Below, piece after piece: positions 44,968-55,100 of a stretch of 64,000 nucleotides of DNA; position 1 is the first letter of the stretch; every line of letters starts with the position of its first letter. The DNA comes from Rhynchosporium graminicola (taxonomy: Eukaryota; Ascomycota; Leotiomycetes; Helotiales; Ploettnerulaceae). A program made the translations under genes and the position numbers. The notes under the pieces are model-generated. The model saw only the letters and a program-made list of their open reading frames with translations, was not told the origin of the DNA and made no database searches. The stretch spans positions 124,001 through 188,000 of the forward strand of contig FJUW01000054.1 of NCBI GenBank assembly GCA_900074885.1. The letters run 5' to 3'.

Positions 44968-47900
44968 TCAGTCCGCGGCACCTGGGTGCTCTGGCCCCTC
45001 TTTCTCTTCCACCACCGAGCCGTCCTGATCCTCCGTTGCCAAATCTTCCTGACCATCTTCTTCATCTGATGGCCCATCGGCTTCCTCCTCCTCTTCTTCG
45101 TCCCCTCCTTCCTCATTAGCCTCGTCCCCTTCCAGCTCAGGCGAAGCAGAAACTCCCTTCGATTCCCTGATATAAGCCGGCCAATCCGTTTCAACACTCC
45201 TCTCTCCCTCCCCATGCTCCCTCTCATCCCCCTTCCAGCCCTCACTATCCCACTGCCCCAACCCACACAAATGTCTCATAGTCGGTCTCCCATGCGGACA
45301 ATTCCACGGCTTATCCAGCTCACCCAAATGCGTCACCACCTTCCCCATTTGCTTATGCGTCAAAGTCTTGCCAATCATAATACTACTCCTACAAGCTCTC
45401 ATGGCAAACATCTTGCGCACTTTCGCAGGACGAGGTACAGTGCCTGGCGGATGTTCGGCTAGAAGGGCTATCAACTCCTCGAGATCTGTAAGCGAGAAAG
45501 CGGTTTCGCGACTCAGGGGCAGACTGACGAGCTGGCAGCGATTTCCTACTTGCGATTCGCCGGATTCATCGACAGTTACGATGAAGCCGTTAGTTTCGAG
45601 CGCGGCCAGATTCTCAATGACAATCTCTTCTTCTAGAGCTGTGAGATCCAAAGTTTTCGGATACACTAGTCTCTGAGACTGCACGATAGTCGTGGCTTGT
45701 AGGCGCTCGAAGTTGTACTTTTCGTCCGAGGCATGCTGATCAATGATAAACATATCGTCTGCAGTCACCGCGCCCTCTTCAGAGTTCGAGCCCGACGCTC
45801 GAGTAGCAAGTATGAATCCCAAATTGAACTGGCCGACGATCTTCATCTTCGCGAAATCGGCTTTGGAGATGGTCAACGAGAGTTTCTCTTCTGCCTGATC
45901 GGAATCCAAGGCCTCATCTTCTGCCTTCTGAGTCACAGCGGTCTGATATGCAGATAGAGCCGTTTCTAGATTTTGATACTGCTCTGTGATCTTGGAAAGA
46001 TCGATATTTACCAATTTGACTAGATTGACTGTAGCATCTTTCTTCTTCGACCCTCCTTTCAGCAAGCTTTTTGCTCGCTGGAAATTTTCTTGCGAAGGAA
46101 GTACAGGTGCCTCCTCAGCTTCCACAATCATTTCTTGAACTTTGGCCTCTTCAAGAGCTTTCTTCTCGGCTTCATCGACATAGTCGGCATCTTCTTCGGC
46201 ATCAGGTGAAATGAAATATGAAACAGGGTCGGGCTCAACAACCACTTCTGGCTGCGGTTCACCAGACATCACCTGGTTATCTTCGTTCTCATCGCCCTGT
46301 TCAGATCCATGGCTAGAACTTGTGATGAGATGGGGTGGGGAGCGGTCTTCTGTATCATCTTCAATGTCATCATCAGAAATGGTCTCTTGAGCACTTCCAG
46401 GAGCCGCAAACATCTGACTTAGACTCTTTCCGAAAGTTGGAAATGCTGACTTTGGGATTGAAGCAGAGCGACTATCACGAAACGTGCTAGGCGGATCGTT
46501 GACTCTAGGCCTCTTGTGACACGGTGTGCCAATGGAGCTGGTCACAGTAGTGTCGCCAATAGTGATAGTAGCTATCTCCGCAGCTGGTCTCTGGGTTCTT
46601 TGCGTGCTTGAGAATTTGTCTGCGATCGAAGGTGTTGACTGTGGTACAGGTTGAAGTGCAGGAATTGACAACTCAGGGTCAACTGAACCCCTCTCACTGC
46701 CTATCGTGGGTGCTTCCGAAACTTGTCTGTCAAAGCCTGAGATGGCGAGAGGCTGTCTCAAGGAAGCAGCTGGTGTGTCGTTTGACCGACTGGTCGCCCT
46801 GGTAATTTCAGGTTCTTCAGAATAATAGGGTGCAGCTTGGGCTTCCTCGCTCTCCCGTCGCAGTTTTTCAACGAGTCTCCGCTTCTCTTCAGAAAGACCA
46901 ACCGGTATCTTAGGAGCAGGCTTTGATGCCGAGTCGTCCTGTCTATCCTGCTCTATTCGGTCTCCAGCTGTCCTACCAGCCCACTTTGAGATCAGACTGA
47001 CGGCACCACTATCTCTACTTATGGAGTCTCTGGACACCGCACCACGTCTGGTATGAGAATCAGAACCCTCTACGGAAGGTTTATCATCATTTTCACCACC
47101 TGGACCCCTGCTTACTAATCTGGGATTCTCAGACTCATCAACTTCTCCCAATTCTTCTGTGGTCTGCGACGTCCTTGGGGCACCAGTGTTTTCCCGACTG
47201 ATTGTCAATTGCTTGTAAGTCGGTTGCTTCTGTGCAGGTAGCTGGGAGATAGGTATTGTATAATCTTGTGATTCGAAGAGAGCAGTAAGAGCCTCTTTCA
47301 GGTTCTCCAACATTCGATTCTGATCATGTAGTAAAATGGTCCGCTTATCCGGACTCACATTGACGTCGTAGAGATGGGTGTCCAGTTCAATGTTGGCGAA
47401 TATGAATGGCGATTGTGTGCCATTGTAAGCCTTGTAAACTTCATTGAAGGCTTTTGCAACTTGTGGCAGGCCACAAGGCCTTGCATTGACGAAGAACATC
47501 TGTCTATCCGGTGTTTGACGACCTTCTCCGGAAGCTGGACGTGAAATGTGGCCTACGATTCGGATCTCTTTCGACCCGCCATCTTCCCGAATACTCCATC
47601 TTTGACTCGGAGCACTGGTAGCCTCCAATTCTAGATTCAAGTTCAAGGCAATCAAAGCTGTCAGAGTTTTGGCTCCGAAAACGTTCACAATATTCTCCCT
47701 CGTCGACTGATTCCCCTTCGTAGAGAATAGAGTCGCCTTCTTCCCCTTCCCAGCTTGCTGAGAAACAGAAAACTTGATACCCGTTTGTATGCAAGCATAT
47801 TGACCCAGAACACCCACCACCCTGCTCCACTCTCTCCTGATATTCCTCTCCAACTCCCTCCTTCTGACCGGCAGATTATTAAACAGATTCTCCACTGCAA

Positions 47901-48447
47901 CAGTCGTTCCTCTCTGCGCAGCTACAACACTTGTCCCCTTCAAATGCCCAGACACCTCAAATTCGAGTTTCGTGCCTCTTGGCGCATCAATCGCCATACA
48001 CGTCACCACAGAGAATTTCGACAGCGCGCATAAAGAAGACAGGGCCTCACCTCGAAATCCGAAGGTCTGCAGAGTCGTGAGGTCTGAGTAGGTCGAGAGC
48101 TTCGAGGTGTGGTGCTTGAGAGCAAGCGTATCGTAGTTATGTGGGGAGATGCCATCGCCATTATCCTGCACCTCTATTGCGTCGAGCCCTTGGTTTTTGA
48201 ACCTCACATCTGTGGCAAAAGTGTCAGCGACCTGAGTTTACGGCGTTGCTGGATCAATGCAATCTACCGATGTTCGTTGCTCCTGCGTCGAGGCTGTTCT
48301 CGACCAATTCCTTAACAACAGAGCACAAATCGACAATCACCTGGCCGGATTGGATTTGATGGACCTGGGAGGTATTAACTACTGTCTGTAAGTATTAGAG
48401 CTCAGCGGCCTGACCGTCTTGCCCTCAATTGCCTTTATAGTGGCCAT
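44968..48447 (-). CDS. PMS1: DNA mismatch repair endonuclease subunit Pms1 (MutL homologue)
   Basis: Partner of Mlh1 in MutL-alpha, nicking DNA during nuclear mismatch repair. Exon 1 encodes [11 protein letters not shown] from 48447; exon 2 gives [32 protein letters not shown], and after an intron [20 protein letters not shown]. The GHKL ATPase motifs are complete: ENSLDAG (N-box), [21 protein letters not shown] disordered Ser/Pro linker of about 350 residues follows. The C-terminal endonuclease metal site is present as [14 protein letters not shown] (DQHA-x2-E-x4-E), together with the [12 protein letters not shown] and [14 protein letters not shown] motifs. The protein then has an unusual extension of about 75 residues, strongly Glu/Asp-rich, after the conserved Trp-Asp end. 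All catalytic features are intact, so it should be functional. Confidence 0.96.
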
Positions 48448-49366
48448 CGCTACATTTTGTGTTGAGTTACGGTGTGACGCGATTGAACGCGAAGCTTAAA
48501 GTGGTTGACACGAGACGTGACTTTCAGGCGTGGACCTCTGCAAGGTCACAAAGTTGGTCCCAAAGTCTTTTGATAGGTGATCACCACAGCCATGACACCA
48601 TGACGCCATAATCAAAATCCATAAGTTAATAAGCGTTTGGTTTTGGTCTCATCTGCAGTTGAAACTTGTGTCAAATATCGGTTGCATTTTTGCTTAGGCT
48701 TGTTACAAGTATGAAAACTACTCGATTCTATATTCAAGCTCCCATTATTTCCCAATGGACGGACCTTCAAAGTCCATCTTCCATCAGCAGCACACCTAAG
48801 CTAGTGCTTTCTCAGATAGGTATCTTCGTTTATCAGTAGCCCAATCCATCTTTCAAACCAACTCCAGCCAGCACAATGAAGCCAGCGAAACCTCATCTGG
48901 AACCTGCCCCTAAAAGCTCCAATCCAACTGTACACCCTTCCTGATCCTCCTCTTAAGGCGACTGCTTCTCGTCGCCATGAAGAGGTATAGACATTAAATA
49001 TATCCCCAGCACCAAGTACCTCATGGAGTTGCCGTGAAACTCTATGCGAAGAGCAGAAGATGTAAATAAAAAAAAGTCCAGGGCTGGCTCGCAACCGCGA
49101 GCATGCAGAAATGAAAAAAAAACTCTCCGCCGGAGAGATTATGTACAGCAGGAAGTCAGATGTGTATAACTTCCTATCCGAGAAGTTAGAAAGTTTCCCG
49201 TGGTGAAACAAAAGACCGCCATATGTATGATGTGCTGTAACGCCGAAGTATTCAACTTGTGAATTGAGTGCTGGAACTGAAATATAGAATGGTACTCGAT
49301 CGGAGGAGGAGCGAACTGTATCGAGCTGTGGAATCGTATATGTCTGTTTGCTGTAATGAAAGATGT
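48448..49366. other. Intergenic region between PMS1 and BST1
   Basis: About 920 bp holding the PMS1 promoter and the BST1 3' UTR. An overlapping 225-codon reverse frame (48801-49478) starts inside the BST1 coding end in another frame and has no family signature. Confidence 0.5.
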
Positions 49367-52300
49367 TCAGGGCGTCTTTCCTCGCTTTCTGGTGTTCATG
49401 ATACCTTCCGTCTCGAACATGGTACTCAGTCCTTGAATGGACCATGAAGATGTGGATGAGTGGACTGCGACAAGCCATGCCGCGACAAAGTTGACAAGGT
49501 AGTGGAGCATGTATGCATATGTCACTCCATAAACTGCGGCATATATGGCAACGCCGAAAAATAAGATGCTGGTGAAATGACGGAGGCGTGATGTGAGCCG
49601 CGGCACCATCTTTCCACTGGTCAGTGTCTCAACCAGAAGAATGAACGGCATTATTGAAAGGACGTTGTGATGAGACGAAAATGGGGTGAGCCAATGCACC
49701 GCCAAGTTGTGTACCCAGACGACGAGTATGGGAAGGTTGATGGGGAGAATCCAGAGCATAAGAATGAGGATTGAGTGTGCGTAATTGTGGAAATTGAAGT
49801 TCGTATTCGAGCGTGCCTCTCTCGCAAACCGGAGGGCACGGGTACAAGTGGCGATTTGCACAAGACATGCAACCAGATATGCGAACTGATATGGAATGAC
49901 GGTGGATACCAGGAATAGGAGAACAGCAGTAGTCAATATACGTCGACGTGGTGTTGATGGCGCAAATGCTGGAGATACTGCCCGTCGTTTGTCCTCGTTC
50001 CGTAGCCAAGCAGGTTTGATACTGATGAAACTGTACACGACGCATAGGATGTGAGTGAGCAAGAGTGTCGCGTAATTCATCATGACACAGACACCAATAC
50101 AGACCAACCCTATGAGTGGTACCATAAACCAGAAGAACGAATCTGGAGAACCAACCAGAAGGTCATTCCTGGTGTAGTCTATTTGTGTCTCGGTTGCATT
50201 GTTGCCCCATCCCCAGAAATGAGAAGAGGGCGGCTGAGGGGGAGCTGAGCTTGTTTGGGCGAGTGAGACGGACAGACAAGTAAGTGCCAGTAGTACTAGC
50301 GGCAGAGATTGGCGCAGGCACAAATCCAAGCTCTCTGAAAAGGACATGAAAATTCCCGATTCATCGTATATTCGAAATTGCTTTCTCATCACCAACGCAA
50401 CAATCAGCAACGGGAACGCTGCGAATACCGTTCGGTATCGCATGTATAATTTTCCCAAGCTTCCGGGTACATCAACCTTCAGTGATATTTTGACGCTAGA
50501 ATTGCAAGTAGGATCCATCCAGAACTGAAGGCTCAACCCATCTTGGGAAGTCCTCTGCCTCAGGGCAGGTGGCATATAAGGCGAGACCCCGTGCAGGTTG
50601 ATGTTGGCTTGCTTGACATTGACGAAAAACTTCGATTCATAGGGCTCCGAAATGTACTGTCGCAGCAATGGCGTAAAGAGCTCAGCTTCTTCTCCACAAA
50701 CTTGATTTCCCATCTCGAGTCTGTATGTGAGCAAGCTCGAGTGTAAGGATGGGATTTTGACCTCTGCTACCATAGGGCGTGTCGCAGGAAGCTTGATTTT
50801 CAACCCTAATGTCAGAAGACGTCGAAGACCCAAAGATCGCACTCGATGCGAGTTTACATTGTCACTGAATTCTGCAATGACCCATCCGGGTGTTGAATCG
50901 GCCGTTTTGTCAACAATAGCAACAAATTGATGATCAAGAATATCCTCAAGGTCGTATTGCAAGTAAGAAAAGGGAAGTACCTCAGATTCTCCGTCCAGAT
51001 AGAACGGCCTCTTGCTCGTCCTTGTGGATGCTGGTAGCAGGATCGTGTCTGAGGCCGCATTTTTGCATGCCAATCTCGTAGATCCAGAGCTATCCCCAGA
51101 CAAGTCCATATTCATAGAGAACAGAGTTGCAGATTGCCCGGGATGCAGAGGAAAGACACTGCAGAAGAGTACTTCTAGCTTTCCAGAATCGCCAGCCTTA
51201 TCCAGCATTTGGTCTGTGAGCAGAGTAAAGCGTTTTCCGAATGGCGTTCCTTGCGGCGGGACGGGCAAAAGATAAGCTCGCGGTTTACGGCTCTCGCCAA
51301 ATTTCCTTAGCGTTAAACGCTCGCCTTGTGCAAGTATCGAGTTGGAGTTATCCTCCAAGGTAAGAAGGGTCGTCGGCTCCTTCTGAGATAGTGTTTTCTC
51401 TGCAACAGTCTCCATGCCAGTCAAGTACCATTTCTTGAAGACCCGCATCCTATCTGCCCTTGGCTTAGTCTGCGCAGCTCGGTTGACATCAACCACATCG
51501 TAAAGGGATCGCACGACCACTTTCCGGAACTGATCACACCAGAGGATGGCTTGATGATCCATGCCAGTCCAAACGTTTGGCACTGTTGAAGTGAATACCG
51601 TGAAGCCATGCGTGTCTGGTACCAAGGACTCTAGACTTGAGTAATCAGAAGGAACCACGGAATCAAGTCCTCCACCAGCTATAGAAATCAAGGTGACATG
51701 CCACAACGGGTTGTTATTTGCCCACTTCTGCGAATATGCTTGTCTCCAATAGTCATTGATTTTCTTGTACGTTCGTACAATCTCCGCATCGAAAGAAACA
51801 GGGGGACGCGCGTGCGGAGCAGACATGGTGATAATCGTATTTATTGAATTCGACTGGTAGTTTGGCATCACCAGCATAGTCCGAGCAACTATCCCTCCCA
51901 TCGAATGCCCAAGTATGATGACCGATGTAGGATCCGGAAGGTCCGGATCTCTCTCAGATCTGCGTGGATCGTGATAGAGGGAGAGGATGTATGCAATCGC
52001 CTCATTGAGATATTCAGCCTGGTCCAGCAAAGTTTGGCCGTGGAAGGCTGTTATGTCCTCATTGAAGTCAACCGTGAAGAAGTCGAGGTTGCGAGCTCCG
52101 GCCTTAATCCCAGCTTGGTCGTGTCGTAGGACATCGTGGAAATAGGTAGCTCCTTCGGCGGCAATGGGACGCACTTGCTTGTAAGAACCTGCGTTTCCAG
52201 GTATGAAGAGAACTGGAACACCTTTAACCTGAGGACATATGTTAGCATCGCCAGACCATTATAGCTGTATCCCGCACCTTCGTATCTTCATCGACCCCAC

Positions 52301-52922
52301 CCTCCCTATACAAAAATACTGAGTACTTGCTTGCAAATCGCGTGTGCTCTGTATCAAAGTCGGAAAGCTTCGCAAACGACGGCCTCATATACGACATGCG
52401 ACATCCTTTTGTGTCCAGCTGTCGACTTCCAAACGAGTGTATTATGGAGGCCAGTGAGAACAGGGCCAACGCTGTTGTGACTAGTGTAAGGAGAGAGATC
52501 GACCATGGACTTCGAAGTCTAGAACGTCGAGCAATTTGTCGAGATTCGGGCATCTTCTCAGAGGTCCCGTCTCCGTTCAGGGAAACTACAAGGACCGGCG
52601 CTTCTGTTGATCTACTTTGATCTAGATCGCCATCTCGTTGCTGCGCCGGTGTCCAATTCGTTCCGCTGCTGGGCCTGCGGCTTCTGGCTGTCGTATGCTT
52701 CTTGTCTAAACTCTTCCTCCGGTCGAGCTCGTGGGAACTCTGATTAGTCTTGGTATCCGGGCGTCGAGCAGCTGCAGTCGTCTGAAGATTTCTGGACGAA
52801 TTATTCGCAATTAATCCGTCAAGTTTGGAAGAATCCCCCCCTTCAACAGAAGCTATGGCCGCATTCGACAGTACTGCGTCGCCTTCTTCCTCTGCGGCGG
52901 ATCCTGACGATCGCCTCCGCAT
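49367..52922 (-). CDS. BST1: GPI inositol-deacylase Bst1 (PGAP1 family)
   Basis: Endoplasmic-reticulum lipase that removes the acyl chain from inositol of GPI anchors, a step in ER exit and quality control. Exon 1 (from 52922) is a cytosolic Ser/Arg/Asp-rich stretch, then a transmembrane helix (ISLLTLVTTALALFSLASII) and the conserved CRMSYMRPSF and SKYSVFLYREGG. An intron ending GTCCTCAG joins VKGVPVLFIPGNAGSYKQ, the PGAP1 entry motif. The catalytic serine is in ILGHSMGGIVARTM; histidine candidates occur in GMDHQAILWCDQ. The lumenal part is followed by seven or eight hydrophobic helices, for instance LVLLALTCLSVSLAQ, FWFMVPLIGLVCIGVCVMM and ILTTAVLLFLVSTVIPYQF. The length of about 1160 residues is normal for fungal Bst1. 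Stop at 49367. Confidence 0.95.
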
Positions 52923-53494
52923 CTAAGTGACTGTGCTCGCGACAATACAATCGCAATCGCTCCTGAGGCGAGGGCGCTGAGGTGTTGGAGGTTCGGGACG
53001 GGTCGCGGCAGTCGACTGGTGATGCAACACGAAAAGTGGTGGCAGGGAGTTCAGCGGTTGCCAAGCGAACAAATGCACGCCTCGAGCTTGGGCCGGCACC
53101 CGGCTCGCAGATTCTCAGATTCTCTCTCCCTTGGCTGGCAATTATACCCAAGGTAGGTAGGTAAGTATCAACCTCACAACCCACCCACTTTCTACAACAG
53201 AACCAGATAGACCACTTGGGGCGATCGACAGCAGAAGTCCAATCGAAGCTAATACTCGGCTAGACAGCAGAGTATCGCGACAATGGGAGCGGACTTGGAA
53301 GCAATGAGGTGCCACCTACTCCCTAGGTTCTCTTTACTCGCAGCTGTCTGCGGTGTCAGTGCGAATGGAATGTTTCAAGGCCGGCCACTAGAGCCGGAGC
53401 GCCTGAGGGAAGTAAGGCAAGAGCTCTAAGGCAGTTGGTTCAGACCGACCTTTTGTATTGATTGTAACACGGGAATCCTTCAACACTTCCTCCC

Positions 53495-53547
<53 letters not shown>

Positions 53548-54448
53548 TCTTCGGGGCAAAGAGCGCACGCGCGAACTAACGAATGAACTACCTTGGATAA
53601 GGGCCGTAGAGAGAGCGACAGTATGATTACGGAATATCAAAAACAAAATAAAAAAATCCAGGCGTGAAAACTGTCGAAGGTTAAAAGAAAGATAGGGTAC
53701 GGAGGAGAGGGAAATACCATCTCCCGTGCCATGGCGTGCATGATTCGATAGGATATGATATGCTAGCGCATATCTCTAAGGTAGAGTCCGCATTGCAAGG
53801 CACCGCAGTCTGTATAGAGCTTCTGCAGCATCACCGATGGATCTTCCAGGGGGTGTCTACTAATAAGTCGGAAGTACCTAGGTAGGTAGGTACCGAGGCA
53901 CCTGATAGTTTTATACGTATGGGTATTTTATACTTATCGTTTATATTATACTAAGTATCGATACGATTAGTTCGAAAGTCGCATATGGACCGATTTGAGT
54001 TGTACGTCCTATATTGCTAAAAAGAAGAAATTCTATAACTAAAGAATGCTGTAAACGCTTTTTAGACTATAAGAAGGTTCACAGGCCTATTAATAGGTTT
54101 TTCTTATTCCTTCTTTTCAGCCGTATACTAGCTAAGCTAAGTCACGCCCCGCTGCAGCCAATCAGCGTAGTTCACGTGACCTCAAAAGATGCGAATGGGT
54201 ATCCACAGATAGCTCGACGTGATACAGATAAGCGCAAACGCCTACTTTATGTAGCTAAATAGGTAGTTATCAGCGTAACTACCATTACCCAGTCACGTTC
54301 CGGTTACGTTTAGACAGAGATTCGATAGGGCGGACTGCGGAATTTAATTGTTATTCAGACAAGTCTTGCCTGTACTAATCAACTAGATACATATTTTTCG
54401 TCGTGAAGCCATAGGCACACACACACTCAGCACCCATACTACCTGTAC
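52923..54448. other. Gene-poor region upstream of BST1
   Basis: About 1.5 kb: BST1 promoter side, a CTGT microsatellite, a TAGGTAGGTACC cluster near 53880, then a TA-rich stretch (about 53920-54120) rich in TATA and TTAT steps. A CCAAT box (54158-54162) and a TCACGTGA E-box palindrome (54172-54179) lie close together. No supported gene. Confidence 0.6.
53494..53547. repeat. (CTGT)n tetranucleotide microsatellite
   Basis: About thirteen perfect copies of CTGT, the longest perfect tandem in the window. It lies about 570 bp upstream of the BST1 start codon. Confidence 0.95.
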
Positions 54449-55100
54449 CTACACGACACAGGCTAATCTAGCTCGCCGAGGATTGGAATTGAGAAGTAGT
54501 ATAGAGGCAGAGAGGAGGTGAATATGGCGAGATAAGGGTAGCATGGTTAACTGATCAGAATTGTGAACAGGCGCGGGGTGTAGCTTATAGACTGATAGCA
54601 AAACAACCGGCTCTAACCACCAATCGCAAGACTTCTTGTACAATAACCGTCGTTCGAGTTTAGCTTGATATCCTATAGTAAGTTAGCTTCTTTTCTGCGG
54701 TAAACACCTTATTATTGATCAAGGTCACTTACGGAGGCAAATACCCTTTGCAGTATTACGACAGGAGCCACTCACGTCAGGGTTACAGCGATCTATTGAA
54801 ATTTAGTTATAAAAGATAGTAGAATAAAATGTTAGTAGGTAACATACCACCTAACGATCCTCCCCCTACACACTAGTTCTCTACAAATCATTAGTGAATT
54901 GTGATATCAAAAGTCCCTACTGAGAATATTTACTTCGGCAAATTCCGGAAATACACGCGCCGACGCTCTTACATGGGCCTGAGTTGTTAGAATAGGGTAC
55001 TTGAGATACATTCAAACTACTCACCTCCTACAGAGTGCTGGGCAGCGGTCAGGGCACTGAGCCCGAGGACTACTGCCGTAATGAGACAACAAGATCGCAT
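54449..55100 (-). CDS. Candidate small secreted six-cysteine protein, intron-split
   Basis: Hidden in gene-poor DNA. Exon 1 (55100-55025) encodes MRSCCLITAVVLGLSALTAA followed by QHSVG, a textbook signal peptide with cleavage near TAA|Q. Intron 1 (55024-54979, 46 nt, GTGAGT...TTCTAACAACTCAG) is canonical. Exon 2 (54978-54934) and exon 3 (54792-54733) join in phase across a 140-nt intron with a TAACTAA branch site. The mature part then reads GPCKSVGACISGICRNRC and on, with six cysteines spaced C-x5-C-x4-C-x3-C-x7-C-x7-C, close to a knottin-type layout. The end is uncertain. Reading through gives CLRK-stop at 54725, a 62-residue protein. Using the strong donor GTAAGT and acceptor TTACTATAG at 54673 adds a 74-residue tail to the stop at 54449. 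Function unknown; a secreted effector-like or antimicrobial role is only inference. Confidence 0.5.

Noticed and set aside
47504..47900. Glycine-rich reverse frames inside PMS1
   Set aside because: They are alternate-frame shadows of the GHKL ATPase coding sequence.
48801..49478. 225-codon reverse frame
   Set aside because: It overlaps the certain BST1 3' coding end in a different frame; composition is Ser/His-rich without any domain. A shadow plus 3' UTR.
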